Below, piece after piece: positions 15,813-23,394 of a stretch of DNA of 64,000 nucleotides. This DNA is from Candidatus Agathobaculum intestinipullorum. Lineage in GTDB: Bacteria; Bacillota; Clostridia; Oscillospirales; Butyricicoccaceae. The stretch's first letter is position 1; each line of letters starts with the position of its first letter. The translations under genes and the position numbers were made by a program. The notes beneath the pieces are model-generated. The model was given only the letters and a program-made list of their open reading frames with translations, was not told where the DNA came from and searched no databases. The stretch covers positions 43,118 to 107,117 of the forward strand of contig DWZQ01000029.1 of assembly GCA_019117485.1 (NCBI GenBank). The letters are read 5' to 3'.

Positions 15813-16606
15813 CCGGACAGGATATCCGGCGCAGCTTGCAGCGCGAATTTGTGCGCACGCTGCGCAAGCCCTTCGTCGACGCGGTGAAACAGTATCGGCT
15901 GGTGCAGCCGGGGGACAAGATAGCGGTGTGCATTTCGGGCGGCAAGGACTCGATGCTGCTGGCGCTGCTCATGCAGGATTTGCAGCGCACGGTCGGCTTT
16001 TCGCTTGTGTTCCTTGCGATGGACCCGGGCTACACACCGGAGGGACGCGCGCGGCTGGAACAAAACGCCGCGCACCTTGATCTGCCGCTCGAAATCTTTG
16101 AGACTAACGTGCTGCGCGTCGCGGAAAACCACGCGGCGGCGCATCCATGCTTCCTGTGCGCCAAAATGCGGCGCGGCCACCTGTACGCCGAGGCGCAAAA
16201 GCGCGGCTGCAACAAGATCGCGCTCGGCCACCACTATGACGACGCGGTTTCGACCGTGTTGATGGGCCTGCTGTACGGCGGGCAGGTACAGGCCATGCTG
16301 CCGCGCCTTGCCGCCAAAAACTATTCCGGCATGGAACTGATCCGCCCGCTGTACCATGTCCGCGAACGGGATGTACAGGCATGGGCAGCGCACTGCGGGC
16401 TGGATTTTGCATCCTGCGACTGCCCGGCAAAAGGGCTGGAACACGACACCAAGCGCGCCGCGGTACGCGCGTTGATCGACAGCCTCGCGGCGGAAAACCC
16501 GCAGGTCGGCGCAAATATCCTCAATGCGGTCAAAAACGTGGACACCAAAAAGCTGCTCGGCTGGCGGGACGAGGCCGGTTTCCACAGCTTCCTCGACCGG
16601 CTGTGA
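15809..16606 (+). CDS. TtcA-type tRNA thiolation protein (tRNA 2-thiocytidine biosynthesis family)
   Basis: ATP-dependent PP-loop enzyme of the TtcA/TtuA class, which activates a tRNA base and inserts sulfur. The PP-loop ISGGKDSMLL is at about residues 43-52, the central CFLCAKMRRG supplies the CxxC pair that binds an iron-sulfur cluster, and ALGHHYDDAVSTVLM is the second family motif; a late Cys pair (ASCDCPAKG) may complete the site. 265 residues is within the family range. It could act on C32 or another position; I do not assign the base. It overlaps the SDR gene and ends at a GC-rich hairpin. Confidence 0.82.
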   Translation: MTGQDIRRSLQREFVRTLRKPFVDAVKQYRLVQPGDKIAVCISGGKDSMLLALLMQDLQRTVGFSLVFLAMDPGYTPEGRARLEQNAAHLDLPLEIFETNVLRVAENHAAAHPCFLCAKMRRGHLYAEAQKRGCNKIALGHHYDDAVSTVLMGLLYGGQVQAMLPRLAAKNYSGMELIRPLYHVRERDVQAWAAHCGLDFASCDCPAKGLEHDTKRAAVRALIDSLAAENPQVGANILNAVKNVDTKKLLGWRDEAGFHSFLDRL

Positions 16607-16642
16607 CTGTTCTCCCCTCCCCTATTTGCTATATCAAAAATG

Positions 16643-16671
16643 CAGCCCCGCGGCGCAATGCCGCGGGGCTG
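16643..16671. terminator. Hairpin between convergent ttcA-type gene and trkH
   Basis: Perfect 12 bp stem CAGCCCCGCGGC/GCCGCGGGGCTG, loop GCAAT. On the minus strand it is followed by CATTTTTG, so it best serves trkH. Confidence 0.75.
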
Positions 16672-16694
16672 TTGTAGCTTATTGGGTCTATCTG

Positions 16695-18140
16695 TTATTT
16701 TTCGCGTTTCCACGTCCCCGGAGCGAACAACAGCAGCATCGGGAAAACCTCCAGACGTCCGGCGAGCATGTCGAACATCAAAACGATCTTGCTCAAAGGC
16801 GAGAAAAACCCGAAATTTGCCGCCGGGCCGACCAGCTCCAAACCGGGGCCGACGTTGTTGAGCGTCGCCGCGACCGCAGTGAAGTTGGTGATCAGCTCCT
16901 CATTGGTGATGGACAGCAGCAGCACCGACAGAATAAACAGCAGCAGGTAGGCGATCATAAACACGTTGACCGAGCGCATGACCTCATGCGGCACGCGGCG
17001 GCCGTCTATCTTGTTGACACGCACCGCGCGCGGATGGATCAAAAACTGCATTTCCTTACGGATGGACTTGCACATTAGCAGGATGCGCGAGCATTTCATG
17101 CCGCCGCCGGTCGAACCGGCGCACGCGCCGATGAACATCAGCAGCACGAGGATCGCCTTGCTCAAAGCGGGCCACTGGTTGAAGTCGACGGTCGAAAAGC
17201 CGGTCGTCGTGATGATGGACGCAACTTGGAACGCCGCATGGTGCAAGCTGTCCAGCAGGCTCGGAAACAGGTGCCGGACATTGAGCGCAATCACAACCGA
17301 CGAGGCAAGGATGACGCCCAGATAGACGCGCACCTCCTCAATGCGGAACGCAGCCTTGAAGCGCTGCGTCAGCAGCAGGAAATACACACTGAAATTGATG
17401 CCGAACAGGATCATGAACACAGTCACGACCGCCTGTAAATAATAGCTGTTATAATGCGCGATTGAGGTATTCCAGATACCGAAACCGCCCGTACCTGCGG
17501 TCGCCATCGAGGTGCAAAGCGCATCAAACAACGGCATGCCGCCAAATAGCAGAAGGATGGTCTCCAAAATGGTCATGCCAAGGTAAATGGCGTACAGGAT
17601 CATGGCTGTGTCGCGCAGATGGGGCGACAGCTTGCTGACCGACGGCCCCGGGCTTTCCGCGCGCATCAGGTGAATGGTCTGCCCGCCGGCAAGCGGCAGC
17701 ACGATCAGCATAAATACCAGCACGCCCATGCCGCCGACCCAGTGGGTCACGCTGCGCCACAGCAGCGAGGCGTGCGACAGCGCTTCCACGTCGCTCAAGA
17801 TGGTTGCGCCCGTAGTGGTAAAGCCGGAAATCGTCTCAAACAGCGCGTCGACCACAAACGGAATCTCGCCGCTCAGCATAAAGGGCAGCGCACCGGTCAG
17901 CGCGAGCACAATCCAGCACAGCGCGACCGTAACAAAGCCCTCGCGCGCGTAAAAGCGCGTGTTGGTCGGCTTTTTGTGACAGAACAGCGCGGCCAGCGCC
18001 ATGCAGAGCGCGGCGACGCCCACATAGGCCAGCACAACGTCCTCGCGGTAAATCAGCGCGGTCAGCGCGGGCAGCAGCAGGAACAGCGACTCGACGCCCA
18101 GCATCCAGCCGATGAGGTAGCGTACCATCGCGTGGTTCAT
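16695..18140 (-). CDS. trkH: TrkH family potassium uptake protein
   Basis: Membrane subunit of a Trk/Ktr potassium uptake system. The 481-residue protein is almost entirely transmembrane, with four pore-loop repeats: FTTTGATIL, MATAGTGGFGIWN, IITTTGFSTVDF and ATLNNVGPGLEL, each carrying the selectivity-filter glycine. Its start overlaps the trkA stop by four bases (ATGA on the minus strand), so the channel and its gating subunit are made together. The terminator at 16643-16671 ends the unit. Confidence 0.95.
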   Translation of the reverse strand: MNHAMVRYLIGWMLGVESLFLLLPALTALIYREDVVLAYVGVAALCMALAALFCHKKPTNTRFYAREGFVTVALCWIVLALTGALPFMLSGEIPFVVDALFETISGFTTTGATILSDVEALSHASLLWRSVTHWVGGMGVLVFMLIVLPLAGGQTIHLMRAESPGPSVSKLSPHLRDTAMILYAIYLGMTILETILLLFGGMPLFDALCTSMATAGTGGFGIWNTSIAHYNSYYLQAVVTVFMILFGINFSVYFLLLTQRFKAAFRIEEVRVYLGVILASSVVIALNVRHLFPSLLDSLHHAAFQVASIITTTGFSTVDFNQWPALSKAILVLLMFIGACAGSTGGGMKCSRILLMCKSIRKEMQFLIHPRAVRVNKIDGRRVPHEVMRSVNVFMIAYLLLFILSVLLLSITNEELITNFTAVAATLNNVGPGLELVGPAANFGFFSPLSKIVLMFDMLAGRLEVFPMLLLFAPGTWKREK

Positions 18141-19513
18141 GACGGGGCACCCTCCGTTCTTTCCGGCTGGAAGATGTCCTGCAAGTCGTTCATGCCACGC
18201 CGCGTCGACACGACGATAACCGTATCGCCCTCACGCAGCACGTCGCTGCCGCGCGGGATGATGCGGCGACCCTTGCGGTTGATGCAGCACAGCAGTACAT
18301 CCTGCCGGATGGGCATGTCCTGCAGCGGCACGCCGGTCAGATCGTGGGCAGCCACACGGAATTCGAGAGCCTCCGCCCCGCCGCTCATCTGGTGCAGCGT
18401 TTCCACGTTTGAACCCATCGAGTTCTGCATCGCGCGGGTGTACTGACCGATCAGCTCGGCGGTCGTCTGCTTGGGACGGACGACCGTACCGATAGGCAGG
18501 CTGCCGATGACTTCCTCAAAGTTGACGCGGTTAACCTTGGTAAACAGCTTGGCCTTGGTGTGCCGCCCCGCGTGCAGCGCAAGCAGGATGTTTTCCTCAT
18601 CCATACCGGTCAGCGCGCAGAACGCTTCGCAGCGCGCCAGCCCCTCCTCGTCGAGCAGGTCGCGGTCGGTGCCGTCGCCGTGGATGATGGTCGCGCCGGG
18701 CAGCAGTTCGCTCAGCGCCTCGCAGCGGTCAAGTCGGTTTTCAATGATCTTGACCGAAATGCCGCTGTCCAGCAGCAGTTTTGCCAGGAAATACGAGATT
18801 TTGCCGCCGCCGATCAGCATAGCTGAGCGGATATGGTCGTTCGGCACGCCGATCTGACGGAAAAAGTCGGCCTGTTCACTGGGTGGAACGATAACGGTAA
18901 TATCGTCGCCCGCGTGCAGGATAAAATCGCCCTTTGGAATAAAGGTCTGCCCCGGACGGCGCACCATGCACAGCAGCGCATTACAGCGCAGTGCCGGGCT
19001 GATCTCGCACACGGCCATCCCCTCCAGCCGCGAGCCGTCCGGGATGCGGATATCCAGCAGTTCGATACGCCCCTTGGCAAAGGTGCTCACGTCGATTGCG
19101 GACGGAAAACGGATCAGGCGCGAAACGACGCGCGCGGTCGACAATTCCGGATTGATGACCATGGACAGGCCAAGCTCGTCGCGCATAAAGCCGACCTCTT
19201 CCACATGCTCCGGGTCGCGCACACGCGCGATCGTATGGCAGCCGGACGCCTTGCGGGCGATCAGGCAGGAAAGCAGATTGATCTCGTCGTGCGTGGTGAC
19301 GGCGATGAGCAGGTCGGTGTCCTGCACGCCCGCCTCCTTGAGCACGTGATAGCTGGTGCCGCTGCCGGTCACCGAAGTCAGGTCGAGCGTGTTCGTCAGC
19401 TCGGTCAACCGCCGCTCAGACAGGTCGACAAGCGTCAGGTCGTGCCCTTCGGCAGAAAGCTGTTCAGCCAGTGCCGCGCCAACCTTTCCGCAGCCTACAA
19501 TGATGATGCGCAT
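18137..19513 (-). CDS. trkA: Trk system potassium uptake protein TrkA
   Basis: Cytosolic gating subunit with two RCK/TrkA units: RIIIVGCGKVGAALAEQL (first Rossmann, GxGxxG plus acidic end in LTLVDLSE), a TrkA-C domain at about residues 135-220, then SAMLIGGGKISYFLAKLL (second Rossmann) and a second TrkA-C ending VVSTRRG. 458 residues matches the double-length form found with TrkH. ATG 19513 is chosen for its GGAGG site; the frame continues 18 codons upstream without a site. Transcribed from the promoter at 19589-19617 together with trkH. Confidence 0.95.
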   Translation of the reverse strand: MRIIIVGCGKVGAALAEQLSAEGHDLTLVDLSERRLTELTNTLDLTSVTGSGTSYHVLKEAGVQDTDLLIAVTTHDEINLLSCLIARKASGCHTIARVRDPEHVEEVGFMRDELGLSMVINPELSTARVVSRLIRFPSAIDVSTFAKGRIELLDIRIPDGSRLEGMAVCEISPALRCNALLCMVRRPGQTFIPKGDFILHAGDDITVIVPPSEQADFFRQIGVPNDHIRSAMLIGGGKISYFLAKLLLDSGISVKIIENRLDRCEALSELLPGATIIHGDGTDRDLLDEEGLARCEAFCALTGMDEENILLALHAGRHTKAKLFTKVNRVNFEEVIGSLPIGTVVRPKQTTAELIGQYTRAMQNSMGSNVETLHQMSGGAEALEFRVAAHDLTGVPLQDMPIRQDVLLCCINRKGRRIIPRGSDVLREGDTVIVVSTRRGMNDLQDIFQPERTEGAPS

Positions 19514-19588
19514 GGTGCGCCTCCGATCTTTTGTTCTTGTCAGGAAACCTTGTAACCCTATAAACAAGCATTATGGCTTGATATAGCG

Positions 19589-19617
19589 ATTATAGCCGCT
19601 TGCTGTTGAAAAAGCAA
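19589..19617 (-). promoter_or_regulatory. Promoter of trkA-trkH
   Basis: Minus strand -35 TTGCTT (19612-19617), 17 bp spacer, consensus -10 TATAAT (19589-19594), 76 bases ahead of trkA. Confidence 0.75.
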
Positions 19618-19678
19618 TAACTATGTCGGGGCTTGGGGGTTTTTTGCGGTTTTTTAGCATCCATACCCGCCGGGCAAG

Positions 19679-19708
19679 TTGACCGCCCAGCCCGGCGCGT
19701 GGTATACT
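19679..19708 (+). promoter_or_regulatory. Promoter of cutC
   Basis: -35 TTGACC (19679-19684), 18 bp spacer, -10 TATACT (19703-19708), 37 bases upstream of the cutC start. Confidence 0.75.
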
Positions 19709-19745
19709 GGTTGCACTGTAATTTGGTAAAAAGGGGGCAAACCGA

Positions 19746-20498
19746 ATGGCACGGGTGCTGGAAGTATGCGTCGATTCGGTCGAATCGGCGGAAATCGCAG
19801 CGCACGGCGGCGCAACACGGCTGGAACTATGCGCCAATCTGGTGATCGGCGGCACCTCGCCGGACGAGGATCTGTTCTGCATGGTGCGCGAACGGGTAGA
19901 TATCCCGGTGCGCGTCCTGCTGCGGCCGCGGTTTGGGGATTTCCTGTATTCGGATGCGGAGTACGAACTGCTACGGCGGCAGGTGCGCCGTTTTGCCGCA
20001 CTTGGCGCGGACGGCGTGGTCATCGGCCTGCTGCGGCCGGACGGTACGCTGGACGAGGCGCGCATGGCCGAACTGATCTCACTTGCGGGCGGCTGCGGCG
20101 TGACGCTGCACCGCGCGTTCGACGTATGCCGCGACCCCTTTGAAGCGCTCGAAGCCGCCAGACGGCTGGGCGTGGACACCATCCTGACCTCGGGACAGCA
20201 GGCATCCTGCACTGAAGGTGCGCCGCTGCTGGCTCAGTTGGTGGCCGCCGCGGGCAGACGGCCGCAGATTTTGGTCGGCGCCGGGGTTAGCGCCGCGGTT
20301 ATCCGCGATTTGCAGCCACAAACCCATGCGGATGCTTTCCACCTGTCCGCCAAGCGCACGCTGGACAGCGGCATGACTTTCCGCCGCGCAGGCGTGCCGA
20401 TGGGGCTGCCCGGTATGGACGAATTTACCGTCTGGCAGTGCGACGAAGCCGCCGTGCGGCAGGCGCGCGCGGCGCTCGACGCGCTGTGCCCCGCCTGA
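19746..20498 (+). CDS. cutC: CutC family protein
   Basis: TIM-barrel protein of the CutC family (250 residues), historically linked to copper homeostasis; its enzymatic role is unsettled. Family motifs: LEVCVDSVESAEIAAHGGATRLELCANL at the N-terminus, RPRFGDFLYS, GADGVVIGLLRPDG, VTLHRAFDVCRDP, ILTSGQ and FHLSAKR. A run AAAAAGGGGGC precedes the start. It is followed after 21 bases by the LicT-type antiterminator gene, so the two probably share a transcript. Confidence 0.92.
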   Translation: MARVLEVCVDSVESAEIAAHGGATRLELCANLVIGGTSPDEDLFCMVRERVDIPVRVLLRPRFGDFLYSDAEYELLRRQVRRFAALGADGVVIGLLRPDGTLDEARMAELISLAGGCGVTLHRAFDVCRDPFEALEAARRLGVDTILTSGQQASCTEGAPLLAQLVAAAGRRPQILVGAGVSAAVIRDLQPQTHADAFHLSAKRTLDSGMTFRRAGVPMGLPGMDEFTVWQCDEAAVRQARAALDALCPA

Positions 20499-20519
20499 CC
20501 GGCATAAAGGAGGAAGACC

Positions 20520-21350
20520 ATGCGCATCCAGAAGGTGCTCAATAATAATGTGGTAATCGCGCTGGACGAGACCGGCGCGGAAACCGTACTGATGGGGCGC
20601 GGGCTGGCGTTCGGCCGCCGCGCCGGCGATGACGCACCCGAGGCGCGCATTGAAAAACGCTTTACGCTGCACACCGGGCAGTTGTCCGACCGGTTCCAGC
20701 AGCTGCTGACCAGCATCCCGCTGTCGCATTTCCTGCTCGCCGAGCGCATCATCGACCGCGCCAAACATATGTTGGGCGTCACGCTGTCGGACAGCATCTA
20801 TGTCACGCTGCCCGACCATATCTCGGCCGCGCTGGAACGGCAGCGGCAGGGAATCGTGCTGGAAAACCCGCTTTTGTGGGATATCCGCCAATTTTACCCG
20901 GAGGAATATCAGGCGGGCTGCATGGCGGTCGACACCATCCGGGAACAGACCGGCGTGTCCTTCCCCGAGGATGAGGCCGGTTTTATCGCGATGCATTTTG
21001 TCAACGCGGTGGTCGGCGGCGAGCTGCCCGCCGTATACGACATGACGTGTCTGCTCCGGCAGGTGTGTGCGCTGGTGCGCACGCACTGTGGCGCCGAGCC
21101 GGATACCGGCTCGATCGACTTTTACCGGTTTGTCGCGCACCTGAAGTTTTTGGCGCGCCGCATCGCGGCCGGTGAAAGCTACGGCAACCGCGACGCCGAC
21201 CTGCTGCCCGCCGTGCAGCGCAAATACCCGGCATCATTCGCCTGCGCGCAAGCCGTGTGTGATACGATCCGCCGCGATAAGGGCTTTGACGCGGGCAAAA
21301 ACGAATTGCTCTGCCTGACGCTGCATATCGCGCGCATAACCGGGGAATAA
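20520..21350 (+). CDS. licT: LicT/BglG-family transcriptional antiterminator
   Basis: RNA-binding antiterminator controlled by PTS phosphorylation. Residues 1-55 form the CAT RNA-binding domain (MRIQKVLNNNVVIA...LMGRGLAFG). Two PTS regulation domains follow. The four phospho-acceptor histidines fall at 100 (LPDH), 159 (AMHF), 207 (AHLKF) and 269 (TLHIAR), the positions known for Bacillus LicT. 276 residues is typical. A matching RNA target (RAT) and overlapping terminator lie just downstream at 21523-21617, before the IIA and HPr genes, which shows its operon target directly. The symbol is by family; sugar specificity is not proven. An AGGAGG site precedes the start. Confidence 0.92.
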   Translation: MRIQKVLNNNVVIALDETGAETVLMGRGLAFGRRAGDDAPEARIEKRFTLHTGQLSDRFQQLLTSIPLSHFLLAERIIDRAKHMLGVTLSDSIYVTLPDHISAALERQRQGIVLENPLLWDIRQFYPEEYQAGCMAVDTIREQTGVSFPEDEAGFIAMHFVNAVVGGELPAVYDMTCLLRQVCALVRTHCGAEPDTGSIDFYRFVAHLKFLARRIAAGESYGNRDADLLPAVQRKYPASFACAQAVCDTIRRDKGFDAGKNELLCLTLHIARITGE

Positions 21351-21458
21351 CAATACAACCCGCCTGCGTCAAAACCAGTCTGGGCACTCTGTTGTGATTT
21401 ATGCAAAATAGACAAAAACGCTGTGCATTTTCTGGCAGCATACGCAGGCAGTAGTGGC

Positions 21459-21487
21459 TTGAAAAAGCGCGCCCGGTTTGTTACAAT
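21459..21487 (+). promoter_or_regulatory. Promoter of the IIA-HPr transcript
   Basis: -35 TTGAAA (21459-21464), 17 bp spacer, -10 TACAAT (21482-21487), so transcription starts near 21494, about 30 nt ahead of the RAT element. The 337-base spacer between licT and the IIA gene is fully accounted for by this promoter, the RAT and the terminator. Confidence 0.8.
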
Positions 21488-21522
21488 GTTAACAACAAGC
21501 GAACATCGTCCTCGTTGTGATT

Positions 21523-21551
21523 GGATTGTTACCGTGTTGTCGGGCAAAACC
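21523..21551 (+). promoter_or_regulatory. Ribonucleic antiterminator (RAT) for the LicT-type protein
   Basis: 29 nt element beginning GGATTGTTACCG and ending CGGGCAAAACC, which agrees with the known LicT/SacT RAT pattern (GGATTGTTAC, loop, GGCAAAACC) including the conserved internal asymmetric loops. Its 3' end overlaps the 5' arm of the terminator, as required for the mutually exclusive switch. Confidence 0.9.
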
Positions 21552-21617
21552 AAATTTCTCGCGGCCGGTCTGCGAACAGACGCCCGGCGGTGCAGGAGTT
21601 TGGTTCTTTTCATTTTT
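21548..21617 (+). terminator. RAT-controlled terminator
   Basis: AACCAAA (21548-21554) pairs with TTTGGTT (21599-21605), enclosing a GC-rich stem (GCCGG...CCGGC region), and is followed by CTTTTCATTTTT. Formation of the RAT hairpin consumes the first bases of this stem and prevents termination. Confidence 0.8.
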
Positions 21618-21687
21618 CGGGCCGGGACTGCCCGGGTCTGTCCGCGCCGCAGCGGCGGCGGGCAAACCGCTGAAAGGGTGGAAAAAC

Positions 21688-22185
21688 ATGTTTGAAAAGT
21701 GGAAGGGCCTGTTCCGGACGGAAAAGGTCATTTCGATCGCGGCGCCGGTCAGCGGGACGGTAGTCCCGCTCGCCGAGGTGACCGACCCGACCTTTGCGCA
21801 GGGTATTCTGGGCAGGGGCGTGGCGATCAAACCGGCGGAAGGGCGTATCCTCGCCCCGGCGGACGGCACGGTCGACCTGATGTTTGAAACCGGACACGCG
21901 ATCAGCATGACCACCGACAACGGCGCGGAAGTGCTCATCCATGTCGGGCTGGACACCGTGCGCCTGTGCGGGCGGCACTATCGGGTGCTGTGCCAGTCGG
22001 GCGACCGGGTCACTTGCGGGCAACCGCTGCTCGAATTTGAGCCGGATGCCATCCGCGCGGAGGGGTTCGACCCAATCACGCCGGTGATCGTGTGCAACAC
22101 GGAAGCGTTTACCGCTATCGATACGGGAAGGACCGGTTCGGTAAGCGCGGGCGAGGTTTTGCTTACCCTGCACAAACAGCAGTAA
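21688..22185 (+). CDS. crr: PTS glucose-type IIA component (Crr/PtsG IIA domain family)
   Basis: Stand-alone IIA-Glc domain of 165 residues that passes phosphate from HPr to a sugar-specific IIBC. The two active-site histidines are His70 (FETGHAIS) and His85 (LIHVGLDTV), in the family spacing. The ATG at 21688 follows AAGGGTGG; the longer open frame upstream runs through the RAT/terminator and is not translated. It lies 42 bases before the HPr gene. No EIIBC is present in the window, so the partner permease must be encoded elsewhere. Expression depends on antitermination at 21523-21617. Confidence 0.9.
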   Translation: MFEKWKGLFRTEKVISIAAPVSGTVVPLAEVTDPTFAQGILGRGVAIKPAEGRILAPADGTVDLMFETGHAISMTTDNGAEVLIHVGLDTVRLCGRHYRVLCQSGDRVTCGQPLLEFEPDAIRAEGFDPITPVIVCNTEAFTAIDTGRTGSVSAGEVLLTLHKQQ

Positions 22186-22227
22186 GTCATTTTTCACAGC
22201 GCACAGCATGGAAAGGAAAGTGTAAAC

Positions 22228-22485
22228 ATGAAAGTTGTAACCTACACCGTTAAAGATGAGCTCGGCATCCACGCGCGTCCGGCAGGCATGCTGGTTAAGG
22301 AAGCAGCGCAGTTCAAGTCCAACATCAAAATTGCCGGCCCGAAGAAGGAAGTCGACGCCAAGCGCATCATGGGTGTTATGAGCATGGGCGTAAAGAAGGG
22401 CGAAACCGTTAAGCTGACCATCAACGGTCCGGACGAGGATGCAGCAGCGGCAGCGCTGGAGAAGTTCCTGCACGCTAACCTGTAA
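22228..22485 (+). CDS. ptsH: HPr family phosphocarrier with Arg at the Ser46 position
   Basis: 85-residue phosphocarrier. Active-site His15 lies in ELGIHARPAG. The helix that normally carries the HPr-kinase target Ser46 (KSIMGVMSLG in Bacillus) reads KRIMGVMSMG, with Arg46. The protein can therefore act in sugar phosphotransfer but cannot be phosphorylated at residue 46, so it should not serve as the CcpA corepressor. It is co-transcribed with the IIA gene and closed by a strong terminator at 22575-22610. A second, regulatory HPr may be encoded elsewhere. Confidence 0.9.
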   Translation: MKVVTYTVKDELGIHARPAGMLVKEAAQFKSNIKIAGPKKEVDAKRIMGVMSMGVKKGETVKLTINGPDEDAAAAALEKFLHANL

Positions 22486-22574
22486 TCTACAAACGCAGCA
22501 TAAGGGCGTGCGCGCCCTGCGCTGACAACAAAAAGCCGCGCCTTTTGGCGCATCGGCGTTCCTCAAGCAGCTGA

Positions 22575-22610
22575 GGCGGGCGAAACGCCCGCCTTTGTTT
22601 TTGTATTTTT
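22575..22610 (+). terminator. Terminator of the IIA-HPr unit
   Basis: GGCGGGCG-AAA-CGCCCGCC stem followed by TTTGTTTTTGTATTTTT. It separates HPr from nagB, so nagB-nagA must either be reached by read-through or have their own start; I could not see a good promoter in the 30 bases between. Confidence 0.88.
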
Positions 22611-22641
22611 GGATAAAATTGGAAAAGGAGTGGGATCACTT

Positions 22642-23379
22642 ATGAAAATCATCCGCGCAAAGGACTATAACGACATGAGCCGCAAGGCGGCCAACATCAT
22701 TTCCGCACAGGTCATCCTCAAGCCGGACTCCGTGCTCGGCCTTGCGACCGGCTCGTCCCCGATCGGCATTTACGAGCAGCTGATCAAGTGGTATAACAAG
22801 GGCGACGTCGACTTCGGCGAGTGCACCACCTTCAACCTCGACGAATACCGCGGCCTGACCGCCGACCACGACCAGAGCTACCACTACTTCATGTACAAGA
22901 ACTTCTTCAACGCGGTCAACATCCCGGACAGCCGCATCAACCTGCCGGACGGCGCGCAGATGGATGCTGAGCGCGAGTGCGAGCGCTACAACCAGGCGAT
23001 CAAGGCCGCTGGCGGCATCGACCTGCAGTTGCTGGGCATGGGCCTGAACGGCCACATTGGCTTCAACGAGCCGGACGACTACTTCTCCAAGGGCACGCAC
23101 TGCGTCGACCTGACTGAATCCACCATCGAAGCCAACAAGCGCTTCTTTGCCTCGGCTGACGACGTACCGCGTCAGGCATACACCATGGGCGTGCAGACCA
23201 TCATGCTCGCGCGCAAGATCATCATCGTCGTTTCCGGCGAAAACAAGGCCGATATCCTGCGTGAAGCGTTCTTCGGCCCGGTCACCCCGCGCGTACCGGC
23301 GTCCATCCTGCAGCTGCACACCGATGTATCGGTCGTTGCGGATGAGGCTGCGCTGTCCAAGTGCCTCGACCTGCTCTAA
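22642..23379 (+). CDS. nagB: Glucosamine-6-phosphate deaminase
   Basis: Converts glucosamine-6-phosphate to fructose-6-phosphate and ammonia, the last step of amino-sugar catabolism. 245 residues with the NagB signatures LGLATGSSPIGIYEQLI (phosphate loop), FNLDEYRGL (catalytic Asp region), LLGMGLNGHIGFNEP (general base Asp/His region) and AYTMGVQTIM. The ATG at 22642 is used because AAAAGGAG precedes it. nagA follows after 15 bases, forming the usual nagBA pair. Confidence 0.96.
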   Translation: MKIIRAKDYNDMSRKAANIISAQVILKPDSVLGLATGSSPIGIYEQLIKWYNKGDVDFGECTTFNLDEYRGLTADHDQSYHYFMYKNFFNAVNIPDSRINLPDGAQMDAERECERYNQAIKAAGGIDLQLLGMGLNGHIGFNEPDDYFSKGTHCVDLTESTIEANKRFFASADDVPRQAYTMGVQTIMLARKIIIVVSGENKADILREAFFGPVTPRVPASILQLHTDVSVVADEAALSKCLDLL

Positions 23380-23394
23380 GGCGCGTACCTTTCT

